Assembly: GCA_004843165.1 (NCBI GenBank) | Contig: CP039459.1 | Span: 623,501-687,500, forward strand | DNA: 64,000 bases | Source: Acetobacteraceae bacterium | GTDB lineage: Bacteria; Pseudomonadota; Alphaproteobacteria; Acetobacterales; Acetobacteraceae | Direction of reading: 5' to 3' | Shown: piece by piece, positions 17,840-26,949 of the stretch | How the letters are laid out: each line of letters starts with the position of its first letter | Position numbering within the stretch: the stretch's first letter is position 1 | Program-made: the position numbers and the translations under genes | Notes under the pieces: generated by a model | Told to the model about the DNA's origin: nothing | What the model saw: only the letters and a program-made list of their open reading frames with translations | The model's database searches: none

Positions 17840-19204
17840 ATGTCTTTTTCCGAGCATGAAACCTACATCTGGTTATCTGCAATCTCTCTTTTTATTGCCC
17901 TTTTTGGGTTTCTTTACAGTTGGATAAGTTTCTTTTTACTCAGAAACTTCCAACGTAAGGACAAAGCATTACAGCCAGACCTTACCTCTTGTACCGAAAA
18001 CTGGCCCAAACTGAGTGTTTTCAAACCTCTTCACGGCAATATTCCACGCCTTAAAGAAGCATTGGAAAGTCTTTTTACACAAGATTATCCTGATTTTGAG
18101 ATTCTTTTTGGGGTGGATCATGCTGAAAATTCTGCGATTGCCATCGTTCACGAACTGCAAAAAAAATATCCTGATAAAGAAATCAAACTTGTCATTTCTG
18201 CACAAGAGCACGGCCTCAATCGCAAAGTTAGTAATCTTATCAATCTAGAGGCTATGGCTGCCTCTGAAATTTTCGTGATTGCGGATGCCGATATTCATGT
18301 CCCCCCTTACTGGCTGAAATATGTCATCTGCACGCTTAACCGTCCTGATACCGGTTTGGTCACGGCCCCCTATATCGGACGCTCTGCCAATCCTGCCAAT
18401 CTCTGGCAAATCTTCTCACGGCTGGGCATCAATAGTTGTTTTTTACCCGGTATTCTCGTTTCCCGCTATCTTGGGCGTCAGGATTGTTTCGGCGCAACGA
18501 TGGCGATTACCCGTCAAAAGCTCCAAGAAATCGGCGGTTTTCAAGCGATCATTGATTATGTCGCCGATGATGCAAAACTGGCCCATCTTGTGCAGGAAAA
18601 AGGCGAAAAAGTAGCACTTCTCCCGACCTTAACCCTTACCAGCGTGACAGAAAATTCTTTTTCCAAACTCATCACCCATGAATTACGTTGGGGACGAACA
18701 ACAAAATCCGTTCAACCGTGGGCCTATGCCGCCTCTATTTTACAATTCTCACTCGTTTGGGCGAGCTGCGCCTTTCTTTTAAATCCAAGCCTTCTTTGCG
18801 GCACTTTACTCGGTTTTTTTCTTTTTAGCCGCTGGCTGAATGTTCTTTGTTTGGAAACAAATTTTTTACCCCATCCCCCCTATCCAAAATCTTTTCCCAG
18901 TAAATTTTTTACGCTTTTTGGCCTCTTTGTCATTATTTTTCTGCGAGAATGGCTGAGTGCTGTCATTATCATTCTCAGCTTCTTTGGAAAAAAAGTAAAA
19001 TGGGCCGGACATGTCATGTCTGCACGCCCTATTGGTAAAAAAAAACGGCAAAATAAGGGAAGAAAGCGCCATTCCTCGAATTTTTCAGACGCTTCTTTAG
19101 AGGTTCCCCTTTCTCTCAAACCTGAAAATAGGGTAAGAATAGAAAAAGGTACTTTTTGTGAAAATTTTTCCTATTCCCGTCAAAAAGATCCATGCCGCCG
19201 CTGA
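17840..19204 (+). CDS. hpnI: Hopanoid glycosyltransferase HpnI
   Basis: A 454-residue membrane-bound GT2 enzyme of the ceramide-glucosyltransferase type. In hopanoid synthesis HpnI transfers N-acetylglucosamine to bacteriohopanetetrol. TM1 is at about residues 8-35. The catalytic core shows VFKPLHGNIPRLKEALESLF, FGVDHAENSAI, the metal-binding ADADIHVPPYWL, the catalytic DDAKLAHLVQEKGEKVALLP and LRWGRTTKS (the R-W motif). Two or three C-terminal TM helices follow. The last 60 residues are basic and low in complexity, longer than I expect for the family. Confidence 0.88.
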   Translation: MSFSEHETYIWLSAISLFIALFGFLYSWISFFLLRNFQRKDKALQPDLTSCTENWPKLSVFKPLHGNIPRLKEALESLFTQDYPDFEILFGVDHAENSAIAIVHELQKKYPDKEIKLVISAQEHGLNRKVSNLINLEAMAASEIFVIADADIHVPPYWLKYVICTLNRPDTGLVTAPYIGRSANPANLWQIFSRLGINSCFLPGILVSRYLGRQDCFGATMAITRQKLQEIGGFQAIIDYVADDAKLAHLVQEKGEKVALLPTLTLTSVTENSFSKLITHELRWGRTTKSVQPWAYAASILQFSLVWASCAFLLNPSLLCGTLLGFFLFSRWLNVLCLETNFLPHPPYPKSFPSKFFTLFGLFVIIFLREWLSAVIIILSFFGKKVKWAGHVMSARPIGKKKRQNKGRKRHSSNFSDASLEVPLSLKPENRVRIEKGTFCENFSYSRQKDPCRR

Positions 19205-19257
19205 ACGGATATTCATCTTTAATCTATAGAACCTGCTGCTAGTCAAAATCTTCCTTT

Positions 19258-20691
19258 ATGAAAAAAACTCTTTTCTTACAGCCCCCATCGCTTGAGGGAT
19301 TTGATGGTGGTGCCGGTTCCCGTTATCAGGCCAAACGCGAAATTCGCTCTTTTTGGTATCCAACATGGCTCGCACAGCCTGCTGCGCTCATCGAGGGGGC
19401 GCGCCTTATGGATGCGCCGCCTGCCGGTATCTCTTTGGATGAGACCCTAAAAGAAGCCGCAAAATATGAATTTATTATCATTCATACCTCTGTGCCTTCC
19501 TTCCCTTCTGATCTCAAAGTTGCCGAAAAAATCCGTGCCATAAATCCGAACGCCATTCTTGGCATGATCGGTCCAAAAGTGGCTGTTGCGCCTAAGGATA
19601 GCTTAAAGCAAGCGACAGCGATTGATTTTGTTGCCGGAAAAGAATTTGATTTCACCCTGAAAGAAATTGCGGAAAATGTACCGCTTCACGCCGTCAACGG
19701 CATTACATGGCGGAATGATGCAGGCGAGATAAAAACCAATCCGCCCCGCCCTTTACTCGAAAATATGGATGATCTGCCTTTTGTTTCAAAAGTCTATAAA
19801 GAACATTTAAAAATCGAAGATTACTTTATCGGCTATTTAAAACATCCTTATCTTTCGCTCTACACCGGGCGTGGCTGTAAATCCCGCTGCACTTTCTGCC
19901 TCTGGCCGCAAACGGTCGGCGGCCATGTTTACCGTACCAGAAGTCCAGAACATGTGGCGGCTGAAATCAAATGGGCCAAAGAAAATCTACCGCAGGTGAA
20001 AGAATTCTTCTTTGACGATGACACCTTTACGGACGATTTGCCCCGTGCTGAGAAAATTGCCAGAGAGATGGGAAAACTCGGTGTCACATGGTCTTGCAAC
20101 GCCAAGGCAAATGTCCCTTATAAAAGCCTGAAGATCTTTAAAAAAAATGGCCTTCGCCTCCTTTTGGTTGGATATGAAAGCGGCAATCAGCAAATTCTGC
20201 ATAATATTAAAAAAGGGATGCGGATTGAAGTCGCCCGTCAATTCACCCAGGATTGCCACCAGTTAGGCATTCAAATTCATGGTACCTTTATTCTCGGCCT
20301 CCCCGGCGAGACCAAGGAAACCATTCAGCAAACAATTAATTTTGCCCGTGAAATCAATCCGCACACGATCCAGGTATCTCTGGCTGCCCCTTATCCCGGC
20401 ACATTTCTTCATCAACAAGCCACGGAAAATGGCTGGTTAATGGCAGGTGATGCCTCCAGCCTCATTGATGAAAACGGTGTCCAGATTGCCCCCTTGAGCT
20501 ACCCGCATCTGTCACATCAGGAGATTTTTGATGGGGTAGAGGAATTTTATAAGAAATTCTATTTCCGCCCTCGAAAAATCTTTACCATCGTCAAAGAAAT
20601 GATTCTGGATTTCGATATGCTCAAAAGGCGCTTGAGAGAAGGAAAGGAATTTTTCCAATTCCTCCGTGACCGTAAGAAGACCACGGCCTAA
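19258..20691 (+). CDS. hpnJ: Hopanoid radical SAM protein HpnJ
   Basis: A 477-residue B12-binding-domain radical SAM enzyme. HpnJ is needed to contract the glucosamine ring into the cyclitol ether of bacteriohopanetetrol. It begins MKKTLFLQPPSLEGFDGGAGSR. It has a cobalamin-binding-like N-domain (about residues 50-150), then GRGCKSRCTFCLWPQTVGG with C-x3-C-x2-C (about 202-220). The TIM-barrel motifs are EFFFDDDTFTDDLPRAE, LLVGYESGNQQILHNIKKG and HGTFILGLPGETKET. It ends directly against hpnK (TAA then ATG, no gap), showing translational coupling. Confidence 0.93.
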   Translation: MKKTLFLQPPSLEGFDGGAGSRYQAKREIRSFWYPTWLAQPAALIEGARLMDAPPAGISLDETLKEAAKYEFIIIHTSVPSFPSDLKVAEKIRAINPNAILGMIGPKVAVAPKDSLKQATAIDFVAGKEFDFTLKEIAENVPLHAVNGITWRNDAGEIKTNPPRPLLENMDDLPFVSKVYKEHLKIEDYFIGYLKHPYLSLYTGRGCKSRCTFCLWPQTVGGHVYRTRSPEHVAAEIKWAKENLPQVKEFFFDDDTFTDDLPRAEKIAREMGKLGVTWSCNAKANVPYKSLKIFKKNGLRLLLVGYESGNQQILHNIKKGMRIEVARQFTQDCHQLGIQIHGTFILGLPGETKETIQQTINFAREINPHTIQVSLAAPYPGTFLHQQATENGWLMAGDASSLIDENGVQIAPLSYPHLSHQEIFDGVEEFYKKFYFRPRKIFTIVKEMILDFDMLKRRLREGKEFFQFLRDRKKTTA

Positions 20692-21531
20692 ATGCACCGA
20701 GACACTTCACGCCAAGTCCTCTTTTCAGCAGATGATTTTGGCATGTCTGTCGAAGTGAATGAAGCGATTGAAGAGGCGCACCGCAAAGGCATCCTCTCCA
20801 CAGCCAGCCTGATGATTGCCGGCCCTGCGGTAGGAGATGCCATCAAACGCCTCACATATCTTCCTGATTTAAATGTCGGATTGCATCTCGTGGTGATTGA
20901 AGGCGAATCTCTTCTCCACCTTCCCGAAATTACCGATGAAAAAGGCTGGTTTGGAGATAATGGCGTCACATTAGGGTTTAAATATTTCTTTAAGGCGTCA
21001 GCCAGAAAAGCCCTTAAAAAAGAAATTACCGCACAATTCCAGGCCTTTGCCAAAACGGGCCTAAGATTAGATCATGCCAATGGGCATAAGCACATGCATT
21101 TGCATCCGCTGGTCGGAAAATATTTGATTTCAGCCGGTAAAGAATATGGTCTCAATGCGGTGCGTGTTCCCAATGAACCGCTTTCCGTTTTAGGCGTTAA
21201 ACCGAGATTAGGCGCAACCGCATTGCAATCTTGGACAAAATTACTGCGTTTTCAACTCAAACAAGCCGGCATGAAAACAAGCGATTATTGTTTTGGGATT
21301 GAATGGTCAGGCCATTTCACACAGGAGCGCCTGAAATTTCTTCTACCCCGCCTGCCCCAAGGCAGCTCTGAAATCTATTTTCATCCGGCCACAGGCCAAA
21401 ATCCCCGCATGAAAAATCTCATGCCCACCTACCAGCCGGAAGAAGAACTCAAAACGCTGTTAAATCCCGAAACCCCGAACCTCTTAGCTGAAAATCAAAT
21501 AGAAATATTTCATTGGCATGACTTAAAATAA
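20692..21531 (+). CDS. hpnK: Hopanoid deacetylase HpnK (YdjC/ChbG-like)
   Basis: A 279-residue carbohydrate deacetylase of the YdjC family. HpnK removes the acetyl group left by the HpnI product before HpnJ acts. Metal ligands are visible in LFSADDFGMSVEVNEAIEEA (Asp-Asp, about residues 13-14), GLHLVVIEGESL (His about 65) and DHANGHKHMHLHPLV (His pair, about 124-138). The C-terminal HPATG is typical. The ATG follows the hpnJ stop codon immediately. Confidence 0.92.
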   Translation: MHRDTSRQVLFSADDFGMSVEVNEAIEEAHRKGILSTASLMIAGPAVGDAIKRLTYLPDLNVGLHLVVIEGESLLHLPEITDEKGWFGDNGVTLGFKYFFKASARKALKKEITAQFQAFAKTGLRLDHANGHKHMHLHPLVGKYLISAGKEYGLNAVRVPNEPLSVLGVKPRLGATALQSWTKLLRFQLKQAGMKTSDYCFGIEWSGHFTQERLKFLLPRLPQGSSEIYFHPATGQNPRMKNLMPTYQPEEELKTLLNPETPNLLAENQIEIFHWHDLK

Positions 21532-21619
21532 GAAAGTGCTTCATATCCACCATCTCGCTTTATTTTACCCTTCAGCCTATAAGAAGCGTATTTAGAAACT
21601 ATTATCGGCGGGAGTTATT

Positions 21620-22747
21620 GTGAGGATTGGAAATCTTGTAAAGCAAAAAGGGCGCTATTTTCTTCCATTCGTAGGGCTCGCCTTTTTAGCCGGCTGCCTG
21701 CCACCGATGGGGCCATCCAATCTACGCCGAGATCATATCGCCTATGACCGTTCCATTGTCAAAGGCATGCAAGAGGAACTCCTGCTCAATATTCTCCAGC
21801 TTCGTTTTGGGGCACCGCCCTTCTTCCTCGAAACCCAGCAAATCATTGCAAGCTATGCCTATGAAAAAGGCGCAAAAGGCTATATTGCAGGTTCCCCTTG
21901 GGGCGGCGCAAATGAAACGGAACAAAATGGCTTAGGTCTCTCCGGCTCTATCAATTTTTCCGACAACCCGACCATTACCTTTCAGCCGATGAATGGCGAC
22001 CAGATGAGTGCGCTTGTGCTCGCACCGCTCTCCCCGAATTTGATTTTTTCCCTGCTCCAAACCCATACGCCGATTGATACGCTTTTTTCACTGACGCTGG
22101 ATTCTATTGCAGATTATGACAATATTCATCATGCTCTGCGTTCCGGCCAAAAACATGGCGGTGCCTCTAAAGATTTCACCCGCTTAATTTGGCTTTTACG
22201 GCAACTTCAAGTCGAAGATGCGATTGAAATCAATGTCATTCCCAATGACTCCCCCAGACGGAACGATAATGTTTTCAACCGTGCCTTCATCACCCTATTA
22301 GAGCCCGAAGATTCCAAAATTGCCGCCATGCAAAATGAGCTCAGAAAGCTTGCGCATCTTGCTCCTGATGAAAATAAAATCGAATTGGTGCATAAGCTCC
22401 ATACACAACAAAAGGGAAAGATCAGTTTCACAACCCTTTCCATGCTCTCCATTTTAGCGAATATCTCCGCCACAGTCTCTATCCCTGAAAAAGCGATTAA
22501 AGATGGTGTTGCGCCGCCAACTCTGGTGGATAATATGCAACAAGGGCGTCCTGTTATTATGGTCAATTCCGGTCCGCATCATCGCTCGGATGTTTTTGTA
22601 AAAATCCATTATGACGGGACAACCTACTGGATTTCTAAAAAAGACTATGCAAGTAAAGTTGCCTTCACCCTCTTGCAAATTATCAATTCCCTCGCCGTTA
22701 CCCGAACGGCTAACGGTGCTATGGTAACAATTCCGGTCAATCATTAA
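21620..22747 (+). CDS. Predicted lipoprotein, unknown family (375 aa)
   Basis: GTG start after GGCGGGAG. The signal peptide contains LAFLAGC (lipobox, Cys at about residue 25), so the protein should be lipid-anchored in the envelope. The mature part has a Gly-rich segment (residues about 85-115) and ISATVSIPEKAI. The C-terminal domain has VFVKIHYDGTTYWISKKDYASKVAFTLLQIINSLA, cited here in part. No paralog in the window. It precedes two small exported proteins and a bactofilin on the same strand, perhaps an envelope operon. Confidence 0.65.
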   Translation: MRIGNLVKQKGRYFLPFVGLAFLAGCLPPMGPSNLRRDHIAYDRSIVKGMQEELLLNILQLRFGAPPFFLETQQIIASYAYEKGAKGYIAGSPWGGANETEQNGLGLSGSINFSDNPTITFQPMNGDQMSALVLAPLSPNLIFSLLQTHTPIDTLFSLTLDSIADYDNIHHALRSGQKHGGASKDFTRLIWLLRQLQVEDAIEINVIPNDSPRRNDNVFNRAFITLLEPEDSKIAAMQNELRKLAHLAPDENKIELVHKLHTQQKGKISFTTLSMLSILANISATVSIPEKAIKDGVAPPTLVDNMQQGRPVIMVNSGPHHRSDVFVKIHYDGTTYWISKKDYASKVAFTLLQIINSLAVTRTANGAMVTIPVNH

Positions 22748-22772
22748 GGAAAAGAATAGGAGAAGCGTATTG

Positions 22773-23120
22773 ATGTGGAAAATAACCTTATCCGTTTTAA
22801 CGCTCCTCCTCATGACCTGCCCGCCTCAGGCTTTTGCCAAAATCACAGATTTAAAAGAGTCTTACACAGAAAAACTGCACCATACAGCGCCTAAACGTGA
22901 AATTTTAACCCTTGCGCCAAGCTGTAACCAAGGTGCCCCTGAACTCCTCTTATCCCGTCCGGGAATGGGACGTTGCCACCTCAAAACACAGCAAAGCGCA
23001 ACACATTCCGCCTCCTCTTTGGGGCTGAAAGCCGGCAACCGAAACAGCCAGGCGGCACACCGTGAAGGCCGTTTTTCTTCCAGACAACGTGGGCCGGCAC
23101 TCATTCAAGATCCAAACTGA
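22773..23120 (+). CDS. Small exported protein (115 aa)
   Basis: ATG 22773 follows AGGAG by eight bases (a TTG one codon earlier is less likely). The signal peptide of about 23 residues ends QAFA. The mature chain is basic and rich in Ser, His and Gln, with two cysteines (APSCNQGAPELL, GMGRCHLKTQQ). Unknown family. It sits 25 bases after the lipoprotein gene, so co-transcription is likely. Confidence 0.55.
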   Translation: MWKITLSVLTLLLMTCPPQAFAKITDLKESYTEKLHHTAPKREILTLAPSCNQGAPELLLSRPGMGRCHLKTQQSATHSASSLGLKAGNRNSQAAHREGRFSSRQRGPALIQDPN

Positions 23121-23135
23121 CGGAAAGATCCAATT

Positions 23136-23432
23136 ATGCGAAACCTTCTTCCGTTTTCCTTCCTTGCGCTCTTGCTGTTTTCAGAGACATCTTTTGCCCA
23201 AAACCGCCCATGCCTGAAAAAACAGAGTTTCATTTCCTGCCTTCAAAACACTGTTAGGCCTTTTTCTTTCCAAACTTTTCCCCACACGGAAGCCGTTCCA
23301 GCGCATGGGATACGTTTGGTAATGATTAACGGACAGGTTGCGCTTTTAAAATTATCCCTGCCCCGCTTGCAATATCAGACATTATGCCGGAAATTAGGTA
23401 TTACTTTTGCAAGAAGATCTTTACCCCTTTAA
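23136..23432 (+). CDS. Small exported protein (98 aa)
   Basis: Starts 15 bases after the previous stop. The signal peptide MRNLLPFSFLALLLFSETSFA is followed by a cationic mature chain of about 77 residues with three cysteines. GIRLVMINGQVALLKLSLPR suggests a short beta-rich domain. No family recognised. Confidence 0.5.
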   Translation: MRNLLPFSFLALLLFSETSFAQNRPCLKKQSFISCLQNTVRPFSFQTFPHTEAVPAHGIRLVMINGQVALLKLSLPRLQYQTLCRKLGITFARRSLPL

Positions 23433-23535
23433 TCCTTTTCAGGATTTTTCTATCTTCTCTTTCTTTGCAAGATAAGCTTAGCTAAAAAGGAAAGAGAATT
23501 TCTTCTTAAAAAAACACAGCAGATAGGTGGGCATA

Positions 23536-24102
23536 ATGTTCAAAAAAACGGGTTCTTCAGATCAGGAAAAAACATCCATTCCTAATCCTGCCTCTAAGCT
23601 GGCCGGAACGCCGCCGCCATCTGCCCCTGCCACGCCCTCCATCCCACGCCGTGGCCTGCCGGGAAATCGCCCTTCCGCCTTTATGCCTAATCCGAAATCG
23701 GTTGAGGCGCATACTTTGGTTGTCGGCGAAGGCATTATCATTCAAGGGGAAGTTTTAAATGCCCAACGTCTTGTGATTCAAGGCACGGTAAAAGCCGATA
23801 AAATTGAATGTAATGAATTCATTATTGAAGAAAAAGGCACCTTTAAAGGCATTTCTGAAACTGAAAACGCCGACATTGCCGGTGTGATGGACGGCACCTT
23901 GATTGTCAAAGATACCTTGACTGTTCAATCAACAGGAAAATTACTTGGCAAAGCCCTTTACCGTAAGCTTCGTGTCGAAAATGGCGGCCGTATTATGGGT
24001 GAAATTCAAGTGTTAGAAGAAGATCCTTCCGAGGTAAAAAAACAAGCTCCCCATGACCGGAAACTTTCTCTTGAGGAAGCAAAAGAGAAAAAAGAATCGT
24101 AA
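23536..24102 (+). CDS. Bactofilin family cytoskeletal protein
   Basis: 188 residues from ATG 23536 (AGGTGG upstream; GTG 23527 possible). A Pro/Ser-rich N-terminal tail of about 50 residues is followed by the bactofilin beta-helix core: TLVVGEGIIIQGEVLNAQRL, VKADKIECNEFIIEEKGTFKG, GVMDGTLIVKDTLTVQSTGKL and GRIMGEIQ. Bactofilins polymerise without nucleotide and act as membrane-near scaffolds for envelope and shape functions. The charged C-terminal tail is Lys/Glu-rich. Confidence 0.9.
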   Translation: MFKKTGSSDQEKTSIPNPASKLAGTPPPSAPATPSIPRRGLPGNRPSAFMPNPKSVEAHTLVVGEGIIIQGEVLNAQRLVIQGTVKADKIECNEFIIEEKGTFKGISETENADIAGVMDGTLIVKDTLTVQSTGKLLGKALYRKLRVENGGRIMGEIQVLEEDPSEVKKQAPHDRKLSLEEAKEKKES

Positions 24103-24111
24103 AGTTTTGAA

Positions 24112-24816
24112 ATGATGTCTAACTCTGAAAATCCCTCAAAGGCACCTGCTTCCATGCCGGAGAGGGTCATTATCGACCCGCCTTTTGGCGAGAAAAAAGT
24201 CCTCCTGCATTCCTGCTGTGCCCCTTGCTCCTGCGAGGTTATGGCCGCGATGCAGGCCGCAGGCATTGAATATGCGGTTTTCTTTTACAATCCCAATATT
24301 CAGCCGGAAAAAGAATATCTTTTACGGAAAGAAGAAAATATCCGCTTTGCCAAAAAGCACAATATCGAATTTATTGACGCTGATTATGATGTCGATAATT
24401 GGATGGCGCGTGCCAAAGGCATGGAATTTGAGCCAGAGCGTGGATTACGCTGCACAATGTGTTTTGACATGCGCCTAGAGCGGACAGCTCTCTATGCACA
24501 TGAAAACGGCTTTCCTGTCATTGCCACCTGCCTTGGGATTTCAAGATGGAAAAATCTTGCACAAATCAATGATTGCGGGGAGCGTGCCGTCAAACCCTAT
24601 GAGAATGTGAAATATTGGGGCTTTAACTGGCGGAAAAAAGGCGGTGCTGCCCGTATGATTGCCATCAGTAAAGAAGAGGAATTCTACCAGCAGCAATATT
24701 GCGGCTGTGCCTACTCCCTAAGGGATTCCAACAGATGGCGCAAAGGACAAGGCCGTCCGATTATCCAAATCGGCGAAGGGGTTTATAGCAACGATCCCAA
24801 AGCGCAAGAGACCTAA
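24112..24816 (+). CDS. queH: Epoxyqueuosine reductase QueH
   Basis: A 234-residue QueH-type (formerly DUF208) enzyme that performs the last step of queuosine formation in tRNA without cobalamin. Iron-sulfur and metal-binding cysteines are visible in [15 protein letters not shown] (about residues 34-48), [14 protein letters not shown] (about 113-126) and [36 protein letters not shown] is a family motif. It begins nine bases after the bactofilin stop. queF lies at 50.6 kb, so two queuosine genes are in the window but not linked. Confidence 0.92.
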   Translation: MMSNSENPSKAPASMPERVIIDPPFGEKKVLLHSCCAPCSCEVMAAMQAAGIEYAVFFYNPNIQPEKEYLLRKEENIRFAKKHNIEFIDADYDVDNWMARAKGMEFEPERGLRCTMCFDMRLERTALYAHENGFPVIATCLGISRWKNLAQINDCGERAVKPYENVKYWGFNWRKKGGAARMIAISKEEEFYQQQYCGCAYSLRDSNRWRKGQGRPIIQIGEGVYSNDPKAQET

Positions 24817-24821
24817 AACAA

Positions 24822-24847
24822 AACCCCCTTGATTTTCAAGGGGGTTA
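24822..24847. terminator. Bidirectional terminator queH / gcrA
   Basis: AACCCCCTTGA-TTTT-CAAGGGGGTT lies between convergent queH and gcrA, with an A-run on the left and TTATTTG on the right, suiting both directions. Confidence 0.85.
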
Positions 24848-24852
24848 TTTGC

Positions 24853-25518
24853 TTATTTCACAATTTTGCGGACATAAGCCTGTTCGCAATGTTCAAGACA
24901 GTAAGGCCGCCCTGGGACAATTTTTCCGCCGCAAAAATGGAAATCGGCATCCCCCGGATCACCAAAAGGCCACTGACAAGTTAAACCTAATCTTTTTGGC
25001 ACTTGCGGAACGAGTTTTTCTCTTTTTTCCGCTGGCTTGGATTTTCTTTTTGCTTTCAGACGCGCGGCCTCAGCTGCAAAATCCTCTTCCATGAGGTCAT
25101 CAAAATTATCCTCGTCCAAGACCGAAGGCGCAGGCTCTTTTGGGGCAACAACTTTCTTTTCCAAAACAGGTTTTTCAATCGGTTTTGGCTTACGCTCTTC
25201 TTTTGGCGCAAGAACTGATTTCGCAACCGGCTTCAAGATTTCAGTCTTTAGCAGAGATGCCTTCGCCGGCTCTCTTTCTTTAAGAGGTTTAGGGGCAGGT
25301 GCCTCTTTTTCAAAGAGCTCATTTTGATCTTTAGAAGCTGTAGCCTGTTTTTTCCGGCGGGATTTAATAGGAGATGGGCGTGTTGGCAGCTTAAGGCGAT
25401 GCGCCTTGCCAACGACAGCATTTTTTGTCGTTCCCAAACGCCGTCCGATTTCTGCTGTCGAATGGCCTTCTGCCCAGAGGGTTTTTAACCGTTCAATTAC
25501 TTCGTCAGTCCATTCCAT
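24853..25518 (-). CDS. gcrA: GcrA cell cycle regulator
   Basis: GcrA is an alphaproteobacterial regulator that binds methylated GAnTC sites and sigma-70 holoenzyme. The N-terminal DNA-binding helix-turn-helix MEWTDEVIERLKTLWAEGHS and GRRLGTTKNAVVGKAHRL (residues 1-44) is diagnostic. A long basic/Pro-rich linker (about 45-165) leads to the C-terminal sigma-interacting domain with CQWPFGDPGDADFHFCG and PYCLEHCEQAYV. At 221 residues it is longer than the Caulobacter protein because of the linker. Confidence 0.93.
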   Translation of the reverse strand: MEWTDEVIERLKTLWAEGHSTAEIGRRLGTTKNAVVGKAHRLKLPTRPSPIKSRRKKQATASKDQNELFEKEAPAPKPLKEREPAKASLLKTEILKPVAKSVLAPKEERKPKPIEKPVLEKKVVAPKEPAPSVLDEDNFDDLMEEDFAAEAARLKAKRKSKPAEKREKLVPQVPKRLGLTCQWPFGDPGDADFHFCGGKIVPGRPYCLEHCEQAYVRKIVK

Positions 25519-25709
25519 TCATCAATTCCTTAAATGATCTCTTCTTCCGGCCAGATTTCTTTTCTCAAATGTCATTTCAACTTTCCGGCTCTCAGAGATC
25601 TCCTAGGAAAAGCTGATAAGGATATTTTTGTCATCACCAAAAAAAATCTAAAAGCGGGAATCCCCACCCCTATTTATTTTTTAAATTTCTATCGATTCGT
25701 TTGTGCACA

Positions 25710-26888
25710 TTACGCCTGTGATTTCACAGCCGTAACCTGTCCGCCCTTGATTTGCAAAGAAAGCCTTCCTTCTAACAAATCCAAGGCCTCTTTTCCAAAA
25801 ATATCTGCTCGCCAACCTTTTAGCGTATCCACCTCTTTTCGACCATGCGCTAAGGCATTTAAATCGACATTCGAAGCGACCACTTTTGGAGAGACAGAAT
25901 GTTCATGCGCCTTAAGTTCCAACAGGACGGAAAGCAGATTAGCGATTAGCTTTGTGCGAGGCGTCATCTTCTCCCCTTTTCGGGTAGGCGCTAACGGGAG
26001 CTGATCCTCTGGAATTGCACGTCCTTTTGCAATCATTTTTAACAAACGTGCCCCAAGATCATTATATGCCAGCTTGGCAGGAAAACCTCGAATATTGGCC
26101 AACGCCTCCGCATTTTGCGGTGCGGTAATCGCGGTTTGCGCCAACACGTCATCCCTTAAAAGACGTTGGCGTGGAATATCCGCTGCCTGCGCCTCAGCCT
26201 CACGCCATGCGGCTAAAAGCTGTAAAATCCCCATTGCTCTGCGTCCGCCGCCACGAAGGGAGATCTTCTCCCAGAGCGTGTCAGGTGCCGGAAAGAAGAA
26301 TTCTTCATTTTCCAAATTTGCCAAATCATCCTTTAGCCAAGAAAGACGATTATTTTTGGTTAAGCGTTCCATCAGCTCAAGATAAACAAGACGCAGATGG
26401 GTGACATCCGCCACAGCATAGGTTTTTTGGTTTTCAGATAACGGACGTTTGGCCCAGTCGGTGAAACGATGGCTTTTATCAATCCGCCCCTTTGTCAAAG
26501 CGGAAACGAGCGCATCATATCCGATCTGATCGCCAAGCCCCTCGGCACGTGCGGCAATCTGAGTGTCAAAGACATTTTTAGGCAATTTTCCAAAAAGATG
26601 AAAAAAGATTTCCAAATCCTGCCGGGCAGCATGAAAAACCTTGAGGCAATCCGGCTTAGCCATCAACTCGCCCAAAGGTTTTAAATCCAGCCCCGGCACA
26701 CAGGCATCAATGAGCGCTGTCTGATCCTTGCCGCCGATCTGTACGAGGCAAAGCTGCGGCCAATAAGTCTTTTCCCGCACAAATTCGGTATCAACGGTGA
26801 CAAATGACTCTTGCGAAACTTGCTTGCAAAATTCAGCGACTTCGTCCGCTGTCGTAATATAGCGGACAGGATTAGTGAAAACAGAAAT
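25710..26888 (-). CDS. rnd: Ribonuclease D, apparently with ATT start codon
   Basis: RNase D is a 3'-5' exonuclease in tRNA maturation. The longest frame with a usual start (GTG 26780, 356 aa) would begin inside exonuclease motif I. The 36 codons upstream encode a normal N-terminus ending FVTVDTEF, which supplies the catalytic Asp and Glu. In that extension the only codon well placed behind a ribosome site is ATT 26888, with AAGGA seven bases before it. Motif II is FHAARQDLEIFFHLFG; motif III is YAVADVTHLRLVYLELM. The HRDC region follows (WREAEAQAADIPRQRLLRDD). 392 residues from ATT. Confidence 0.88.
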   Translation of the reverse strand: MSVFTNPVRYITTADEVAEFCKQVSQESFVTVDTEFVREKTYWPQLCLVQIGGKDQTALIDACVPGLDLKPLGELMAKPDCLKVFHAARQDLEIFFHLFGKLPKNVFDTQIAARAEGLGDQIGYDALVSALTKGRIDKSHRFTDWAKRPLSENQKTYAVADVTHLRLVYLELMERLTKNNRLSWLKDDLANLENEEFFFPAPDTLWEKISLRGGGRRAMGILQLLAAWREAEAQAADIPRQRLLRDDVLAQTAITAPQNAEALANIRGFPAKLAYNDLGARLLKMIAKGRAIPEDQLPLAPTRKGEKMTPRTKLIANLLSVLLELKAHEHSVSPKVVASNVDLNALAHGRKEVDTLKGWRADIFGKEALDLLEGRLSLQIKGGQVTAVKSQA

Positions 26889-26949
26889 CTTTTTATCCTT
26901 TAAGATATATATCAGCTAAAAATAACCTTGATAAAAGGCCGCTAAGCCC

